From NCBI GenBank assembly GCA_016713245.1, contig JADJPM010000001.1:1116001-1180000 (forward strand): DNA of 64,000 nt, written 5' to 3'. Both the position numbers and the translations under genes were made by a program. How positions within the stretch are numbered: position 1 is the first letter of the stretch; each line of letters opens with the position of its first letter. Of this stretch, positions 59,094 to 64,000 are shown piece by piece. The notes beneath the pieces are model-generated. The model did no database searches. It was not told where the DNA came from and saw only the letters and a program-made list of their open reading frames with translations. The DNA comes from Verrucomicrobiaceae bacterium (GTDB lineage Bacteria > Verrucomicrobiota > Verrucomicrobiia > Verrucomicrobiales > Verrucomicrobiaceae).

Positions 59094-60578
59094 TCAATCT
59101 TTCCGCTTCAACTGCGGGAAGAGGATCACATCGCGGATGCTTTCGGCGCCGGTGAGCATCATGATGAGGCGGTCGATGCCGATGCCGATGCCGCCGGCGG
59201 GCGGCATGCCGTGCTCGAGGGCGAGGATGAACTCTTCGTCGATCTTTTGCGTCTCCTCGCCGGCCTGATGCTCCAGGCGCTCGCGCTGGACGATGGGGTT
59301 GTTCAGCTCGGAGTAACCGGGGCTGATCTCCTGGCCGTTGATGACAAGCTCATACACATCGACGATGGAGTCGTCCTCGGTGTTTTGCTTGGCCAAAGGC
59401 ACGAGTTCCTTCGGGCAATGCGTGACGTAGAGCGGATCGAACTGCTTCGCCTCAATGAGTCGCTCAAAGACATGCTGCGTGACCTCGTAGTCCTCGAAAT
59501 TGGCACCGATCTCGACACCGAGTTCCTTGGCGCGGGCTTTGCGCTCCTCGGGAGTGTAGTCATACCACTTCGGGTCGATGCTCTTGAGCAGATCGGTGTA
59601 GCGGGCACGCTTCCACGGGCGAGCGAGGTTGATGGTCTTGGTGACATTGCCCTCTTCGTCCTTGTGCTCGATCTTGAGCCCGCCGCAGAAGCTTTCGGCA
59701 AGGTTACAAATCATGCCTTCGACGAGGTCGGCCATCTTTTCGAAGTCGGCGTAGGCCCAGTAGGCCTCCAGCATGGTGAACTCCGGATTGTGGCGGCGGC
59801 TGAGGCCTTCGTTGCGGAAGTTGCGGTTCAATTCGAAGATCTGCGTGAAGCCGGCCACGAGCAGGCGCTTCAAATACAGCTCCGGCGCGATGCGGAGGAA
59901 CATCGGCTGGTTCAGCGCATGGAAGAAGGTCTCGAAGGGCTTTGCGGCCGCGCCGCCGGGCACGTCCTGCATCATCGGCGTCTCGACTTCCATGAAGCCG
60001 TGCTCCTGCATGTAATGGCGGATCGCGGCGACCATCTTGCTGCGCGTGACGAAGATCTCGCGGCTGCGGTCATTGGAAATGAGGTCGAGGTAGCGCTGGC
60101 GGTATTTGATCTCTTTGTCGGTGACGCCATGCCACTTGTCCGGCAGCGGACGCAGCGCTTTGGACAGCGGCGTGAGCTTCTTGATGTGGATGGACTTCTC
60201 ACCGCGCTTCGTGACGAAGGTAATACCCTCCACGCCGACGAAATCCCCAATGTCCACGAGCTGGCTGAACTGCGCGTAGGCTTCATCACCCACATCGGAC
60301 TTGCTCAAGTAGCACTGCATGCGTCCCGAGATGTCGCCGAGGTCAAAGAAGGTGGCCTTCCCCATCTCGCGACGGCTCAAAATGCGGCCCGCGACGCTCA
60401 CGGTGAGGTTTTCCTCAAAGTTCGCCTTCAGCGCACCGGGTTGATGCGTGGTGTCATAACGACCGCCAAACGCATCCACGCCCGCCTTGACCAAATCGTC
60501 GAGTTTGGTGCGACGGATGGCGAGGAGTTCAGACTCAGAATGTTCGGGGGCGACTGGCGGAGGCGTGTTCGGCTGCAT
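59094..60578 (-). CDS. lysS: Lysyl-tRNA synthetase, class II
   Basis: 494 residues, full length. The N-terminal OB-fold anticodon-binding domain (SVAGRILSRREMGKATFFDL) is followed by the class II catalytic core: motif 2 FRNEGLSRRHNPEFT, and motif 3 GIGIDRLIMML near the C-terminus. The final residues are ESIRDVILFPQLK. The single lysS seen here is of the class II type. Promoter region upstream (60579-60640) is close to a terminator-like hairpin. Confidence 0.96.
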   Translation of the reverse strand: MQPNTPPPVAPEHSESELLAIRRTKLDDLVKAGVDAFGGRYDTTHQPGALKANFEENLTVSVAGRILSRREMGKATFFDLGDISGRMQCYLSKSDVGDEAYAQFSQLVDIGDFVGVEGITFVTKRGEKSIHIKKLTPLSKALRPLPDKWHGVTDKEIKYRQRYLDLISNDRSREIFVTRSKMVAAIRHYMQEHGFMEVETPMMQDVPGGAAAKPFETFFHALNQPMFLRIAPELYLKRLLVAGFTQIFELNRNFRNEGLSRRHNPEFTMLEAYWAYADFEKMADLVEGMICNLAESFCGGLKIEHKDEEGNVTKTINLARPWKRARYTDLLKSIDPKWYDYTPEERKARAKELGVEIGANFEDYEVTQHVFERLIEAKQFDPLYVTHCPKELVPLAKQNTEDDSIVDVYELVINGQEISPGYSELNNPIVQRERLEHQAGEETQKIDEEFILALEHGMPPAGGIGIGIDRLIMMLTGAESIRDVILFPQLKRKD

Positions 60579-60633
60579 GATGGGCCGGAGTGTTTAGCCA
60601 TGCGGCTGAGGATTGCCACCGGGAAAAAGGAAT

Positions 60634-60664
60634 GAGGAAGCTCGAAGGACGAGCTTCCTCTTTT
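60634..60664. terminator. Terminator-like hairpin
   Basis: GAGGAAGCTCG - AAGGA - CGAGCTTCCTC, a perfect 11-bp stem, followed by TTTTG on the plus strand and ATTCCTTTTT on the minus strand. It could terminate the esterase transcript (minus) before lysS. Confidence 0.6.
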
Positions 60665-60709
60665 GCCAAGCCGTGTTTGAAAACTTTCGGAGCTTCGAAG
60701 GAGGCGACA

Positions 60710-60838
60710 GCAAAGTAGCCATCTCGCTCCGTCGAGATGAGCCAGCAGCTTTCGCTAACTGATGCAGTCCCGTATGTCGTCAGCCATTCGGCCTGCCACA
60801 CGCTCTGTTCCTCTCGCGGAGCGAGAGGACTACTTTGC
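60710..60838. repeat. Dispersed-type inverted-repeat element
   Basis: The arms 60710-60731 and 60817-60838 are 22 bases each with 20 complementary (gcaaagtagccatctcgctc paired with gagcgagaggactactttgc). The right arm also contains a small perfect palindrome (ctctcgcggagcgagag). No gene is supported inside; the ORF that can be drawn on the minus strand looks like repeat translation. Confidence 0.65.
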
Positions 60839-60852
60839 TTCGCCATGATCGT

Positions 60853-62103
60853 TCACTTCATCGCCCGCACATGCTCGAAGGCGGCTTGCTGCATGAATTT
60901 CTGTGCGGCGGGGGTGTTCGTGTGGCCGGCGAGGGTGTCGATGTGGATCTTTTTCGGCATGGGGAGGGCGTTGTAGGCCGCATAGACGCTGGTGGGCGGG
61001 CAGGTGGTGTCGATGAAGCCGACGGTGACGGCGGCGCCCTGGCATTTCGCCCGCGTGGCGAAGTTCACGCAGTCAAAGTAGCGGGCGGCTTGCAGCGCGG
61101 CGGCATCGGGTTTGCCGTCGGGGCCGTTGGGAACGATTTTCGGCCAGCCGTTCACACGGTTCGCCTGGCTGCCGGTGTGGTCGCAACCGGCGGGCACGCC
61201 GGCGCAGATGAAGGTGACGCGTTCATCGAGTCCGGCCGCGGCGAAGGCCTGAAAGCCGCCCTGGCTGCTGCCATACACGATCACCGTCTTGCCATACCAC
61301 TCCGGCTGCGCGGTGAGGAAGTCGATGGCGCGGATGAGGCGAAGGAACATGCCTTTGAAGTAAACGGTCTCGCGGTCCTTGTTGCCCTGGGCGCGGTAGT
61401 CCTTCAGCTCGCCGGTTTGCAGCGCGGTGTAGTATTCCTTCGGCTGGCCGTTGAGAATGCCGTGCGCGTTGATGTCGAGCGAGAGCATGCCGCCTTCGTT
61501 CATCGCCCAAAACACGCTGCCGGGATTCGAACTGCCCACGCCAGCGCCATGCACGTGCAGAATGGCGGGCAGAGATTTGGGCTTCGCGCCCTTTGGGCGG
61601 CCGAAATAGCCCGAAACGGGCCTTTCGCCGATGCAATCGACCTTCACGTCAAAAGCGTCCGCACCCTTCACTTTCGTCTCGATGGGTGTGAGCGTCGATT
61701 TGAGCGGCACTTTGGCCAAAGCGGCTTTTTGCGAGACCCAGAAGGCGTCGAAGTCATCCGGCACGGGCATGCTCGGCTTGATTTGGAGCGGATCGTAGGC
61801 TGCCGCAGCCAGCGCGGTCGTTTTGCCGCTGGTGGCACGAAGTTGCAGGAAGCCGGGCTCGTCGAGTTTGCTGGCGAGCGCGAGTTTGCCGGCGTTGAGC
61901 GTGACTTTCTTCGCAGGTTGCGGCTGCACGCCGTCTTTGCTGAACACGAGCGTCACCTCGGCGGGCTGCGAGGCCTCAATGGTGAAGGTGGCGGTCTCGC
62001 CGACCTTGTAGATCGCATCGGGACGATCCGTGGTGACTTTGAGCGTGAGCTGCTGTGCCTGCGCCGCGAGGGCGAGAAGGAGGAAAAGGGCCGGAAGTTT
62101 CAT
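60853..62103 (-). CDS. Secreted acetylxylan esterase-like hydrolase
   Basis: 416 residues from ATG 62103 with signal MKLPALFLLLALAAQA. An N-terminal beta domain (about 20-100; TTDRPDAIYKVGETATFTIE) precedes an alpha/beta-hydrolase of the AXE1/cephalosporin-C deacetylase family: PAILHVHGAGVG, the nucleophile IVYGSSQGGFQAF, an Asp in VGFIDTTCPPT and a His in LAGHTNTP. It would deacetylate polysaccharides. Alone between a repeat element and the divergent cysE. Confidence 0.9.
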   Translation of the reverse strand: MKLPALFLLLALAAQAQQLTLKVTTDRPDAIYKVGETATFTIEASQPAEVTLVFSKDGVQPQPAKKVTLNAGKLALASKLDEPGFLQLRATSGKTTALAAAAYDPLQIKPSMPVPDDFDAFWVSQKAALAKVPLKSTLTPIETKVKGADAFDVKVDCIGERPVSGYFGRPKGAKPKSLPAILHVHGAGVGSSNPGSVFWAMNEGGMLSLDINAHGILNGQPKEYYTALQTGELKDYRAQGNKDRETVYFKGMFLRLIRAIDFLTAQPEWYGKTVIVYGSSQGGFQAFAAAGLDERVTFICAGVPAGCDHTGSQANRVNGWPKIVPNGPDGKPDAAALQAARYFDCVNFATRAKCQGAAVTVGFIDTTCPPTSVYAAYNALPMPKKIHIDTLAGHTNTPAAQKFMQQAAFEHVRAMK

Positions 62104-62211
62104 GGAAGGCATTCAAACCCGGCGACGAAGGCCCTTCTTGCGCCTCAACTTATTCACACTGCATGCACGGCGCTTGAATCCACCTCGCGGCACGGTATCG
62201 CAGGCTGACAC

Positions 62212-63087
62212 ATGGATTGCCGCCAGGATGAGATCGTTTCCAGCCTCATGACCTCGTATTGCGAGGTCGGAGGGATCAACCACGTCGATTGCGGGAACCT
62301 GCCATCGAAGCGGGCCATCGCGTCGCTGTGCGAGGATCTGCTGCACGTGCTGTTTCCCGGCTTTTTCTCCGAGGAAGCGGTGTCATCGGACGAGTTGCAG
62401 CTCATGACGCACGAACTCGTAGCGGGCATCCGTCAGCGATTGAATATCGAGGTGCGCCGCACGGTGCGTCTGAATGGCGAGACGGCTCCCGCGGAGAGCG
62501 AAGGCCTCGTGTGCCGCTTCATGCTGGCGCTGCCGAAGGTGCGGGCGCTGTTGCAAACGGATGTCGAGGCGGCCTTCGAAGGCGATCCGGCCGCGTGCAG
62601 CTTTGAAGAGATCATCCTCGCCTATCCAGGCCTAGAGGCGATCGCCATCCAGCGCACGGCGCATGTGCTTTACAAGGAGAACGTGCCGCTCATCCCGCGC
62701 ATGATGACGGAGTGGGCGCATGGCCGCACGGGCATCGACATCCATCCCGGCGCGGAGATCGGCACGCATTTCTTCATCGACCACGGCACCGGCGTCGTCA
62801 TCGGCGAGACGGCGACGCTCGGCAATCATGTGAAGCTTTATCAAGGCGTGGGTCTCGTAGCACGCTCGCTCGCCGCCGGGCAGGCGCTGCGTGGCAAGAA
62901 GCGTCATCCGACGCTGGAGGACCACGTCACCGTGTATGCCAATGCCACCATCGTGGGCGGTGACACGGTCATCGGTGCTCGCAGCACCATCGGCGCGAAT
63001 GTTTTCATCCTCGAATCCGTGCCGCCGGACATGCTGTATGCGCTGGGCGAGCAATCGCATCAGGTGAAGGAGAAAAAGAAGAAGTGA
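62212..63087 (+). CDS. cysE: Serine O-acetyltransferase
   Basis: 291 residues. Makes O-acetylserine from serine and acetyl-CoA, the precursor for cysteine. The C-terminal left-handed beta helix is clear: GIDIHPGAEIGTHFFIDHGT, GVVIGETATLGNHVKLYQGV, then HPTLEDHVTVYANATIVGGD. The catalytic His/Asp in DIHPGAEIG and IDHGTG are present. A longer N-terminal helical domain than in E. coli CysE. The start ATG at 62212 is the only well placed one. The next gene begins 1 bp after its stop. Confidence 0.92.
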   Translation: MDCRQDEIVSSLMTSYCEVGGINHVDCGNLPSKRAIASLCEDLLHVLFPGFFSEEAVSSDELQLMTHELVAGIRQRLNIEVRRTVRLNGETAPAESEGLVCRFMLALPKVRALLQTDVEAAFEGDPAACSFEEIILAYPGLEAIAIQRTAHVLYKENVPLIPRMMTEWAHGRTGIDIHPGAEIGTHFFIDHGTGVVIGETATLGNHVKLYQGVGLVARSLAAGQALRGKKRHPTLEDHVTVYANATIVGGDTVIGARSTIGANVFILESVPPDMLYALGEQSHQVKEKKKK

Positions 63088-63088
63088 C

Positions 63089-63715
63089 ATGGCCATGCTG
63101 AGTCTCTCGCAGCTCTTCTTTGACTTCACCGCTTCGCCGAAGCGGGCACCGATCCGCTCGCTGCGGGAGTTTGCACCTGCACCGGAGCCGAAGCGCGAAG
63201 TCGAGCAGATTGGTGTGCGTGATGATGAGCTGGAATCCCAGGCCAGAGCGTGGCTGGAGCAGCTCGGCATGCCGGGTGCCAAGGCACTGCTCAAAGTGGA
63301 GTGGAACTCACGGCTGCGCAGCACGGCCGGCTATGCGCACTACCCGCACTGGCGCATCGAACTGAATCCGCGACTGCGGGATTTCGAAGGCCAGGTGGAG
63401 CGCACCTTGAAGCACGAGCTGGCCCATCTCATCGCCTACCACCGCAGCGGACGCCGCATCGAACCGCACGGTGCGGAATGGCGGCAGGCCTGCACCGATC
63501 TCGGCATTCCCGGTGAACGTGCGCGGCACACGCTGCCACTGCCTCGCAAGGAAGTGCATCGAAAGCTGGTCTATGCCTGCCCGTCCTGCCAGCAGGTGGC
63601 TCGGCGAGTGAAGAAGTTTCGCAAGCCCGTCGCGTGCAAAAAATGCTGTGATCAGCATGCGGGCGGCGTCTTTGACGAGCGGTTCAAATACCGGCTTGTT
63701 TCTAAACAGGGCTGA
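63089..63715 (+). CDS. SprT-like zinc metalloprotease-domain protein
   Basis: 208 residues. The SprT domain has KHELAHLIAYH (HELAH at 109-113) with a later Gly/Trp (PHGAEWRQACTDLGI) and a C-terminal zinc ribbon (YACPSCQQ with CKKCC). SprT/Spartan-like proteins degrade or bind DNA-linked proteins in eukaryotes; the bacterial members are poorly characterised. It follows cysE with 1 bp spacing and is probably cotranscribed. Confidence 0.88.
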   Translation: MAMLSLSQLFFDFTASPKRAPIRSLREFAPAPEPKREVEQIGVRDDELESQARAWLEQLGMPGAKALLKVEWNSRLRSTAGYAHYPHWRIELNPRLRDFEGQVERTLKHELAHLIAYHRSGRRIEPHGAEWRQACTDLGIPGERARHTLPLPRKEVHRKLVYACPSCQQVARRVKKFRKPVACKKCCDQHAGGVFDERFKYRLVSKQG

Positions 63716-63757
63716 ATGGTCGGTTGAAGGCCTTTCCTTCCCTGCCTACATGCCTGC

Positions 63758-64000
63758 ATGGCCACTATCGGCACCCCTCTTTCCTCCACCGCCACCAAAG
63801 TCATGCTCCTCGGCTCCGGGGAGCTCGGCAAAGAAGTCGTCATCGAGCTGCAACGGCTCGGCTGCGAGGTCATCGCCGTCGATCGCTATGCCAATGCCCC
63901 CGCCATGCAGGTCGCCCATCGCAGCCATGTGATCTCCATGCTCGATGGCGAGGCGCTGCGCCGCCTCATCGAGGTGGAAAATCCCTCGCTCATCGTGCCG
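63758..64000 (+). CDS. purT: Formate-dependent phosphoribosylglycinamide formyltransferase, N-terminal part
   Basis: Open from ATG 63758 to the window edge (81 codons). The start MATIGTPLSSTATKVMLLGS, then GELGKEVVIELQRLGCEV and ADRYANAPA-like VDRYANAPAMQVAHRSHVI, is the typical PurT N-terminal Rossmann-like domain of the ATP-grasp formyltransferase that uses formate instead of formyl-THF in purine synthesis. The ATP-grasp and catalytic part lie beyond the window. Confidence 0.92.
   Translation, partial: MATIGTPLSSTATKVMLLGSGELGKEVVIELQRLGCEVIAVDRYANAPAMQVAHRSHVISMLDGEALRRLIEVENPSLIVP

Noticed and set aside
60535..60846. 103-codon minus-strand ORF between lysS and the esterase
   Set aside because: It lies almost wholly within inverted repeats and the terminator-like hairpin; translation product looks like repeat sequence.
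59211..62208. Long plus-strand frames opposite lysS and the esterase
   Set aside because: Antisense to assigned genes, no domains, no signal peptides or plausible starts.

Overview
The window looks like a chromosome segment from a member of the Verrucomicrobia, probably Verrucomicrobiales (Prosthecobacter- or Verrucomicrobium-like). I infer this from the mix of gene families, not from a marker gene: a giant PVC-type c-type cytochrome dehydrogenase, a DUF1592/DUF1588-type cytochrome protein, two secreted sulfatases, GEVED and FG-GAP surface proteins, an ECF sigma factor next to a WD40 Ser/Thr kinase, twin-arginine sugar enzymes, and a Lys/Ala-rich histone-H1-like tail. GC is high, genes are tightly packed on both strands, and no rRNA, tRNA or CRISPR was recognised.

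Layout. 1-10.6 kb: 3' end of speA, a GEVED secreted protein, an ISL3-family IS with 17-bp inverted repeats and an 8-bp target duplication but a frameshifted transposase, then the co-directional set aat - ECF sigma - WD40 kinase. 10.6-15.7 kb: a 198-bp-period FG-GAP protein gene sitting between a complete aat and a decayed copy of the aat 5' end, then pgsA and der. 15.7-23.4 kb: catabolic/secreted genes (TIM-barrel isomerases, esterase, sulfatase, PHP-domain hydrolase, LysR regulator). 23.4-31.2 kb: a DUF485/ActP-type symporter pair split by a four-helix-bundle ORF flanked by inverted word repeats, a small histidine kinase, an orphan ABC ATPase, nadC, a YebC-type regulator and a zinc-ribbon protein. 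31.2-40.8 kb: Gfo/Idh oxidoreductase, esterase, lipoprotein, the PVC cytochrome gene, CPBP protease and a TPM-domain protein. 40.9-46.7 kb: nuoD-nuoE, a type II pseudopilin and ppdK, whose reading frame runs into a histone-like tail that has its own ribosome-binding site. 46.7-57.1 kb: transporter, DUF1592 cytochrome protein, M23 peptidase, hydrolase, upp, corA, and an SGNH hydrolase-sulfatase operon. 57.2-64 kb: serpin, Uma2 nuclease, lysS, acetylxylan-esterase-like protein, cysE, SprT-like protein and the start of purT.

The most unusual material is (i) the ppdK / histone-like nested gene and (ii) a set of hairpins made of short degenerate words repeated in near-tandem and then repeated as reverse complement. 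The word differs between loci, but the architecture is the same. Several of these lie across gene ends and supply C-termini or stop codons, one sits in frame inside the cytochrome gene, and one pair flanks the four-helix-bundle ORF as if it were the autonomous form of a mobile element. Other dispersed inverted repeats lie at 15.7, 29.1, 32.7, 57.1 and 60.7 kb.
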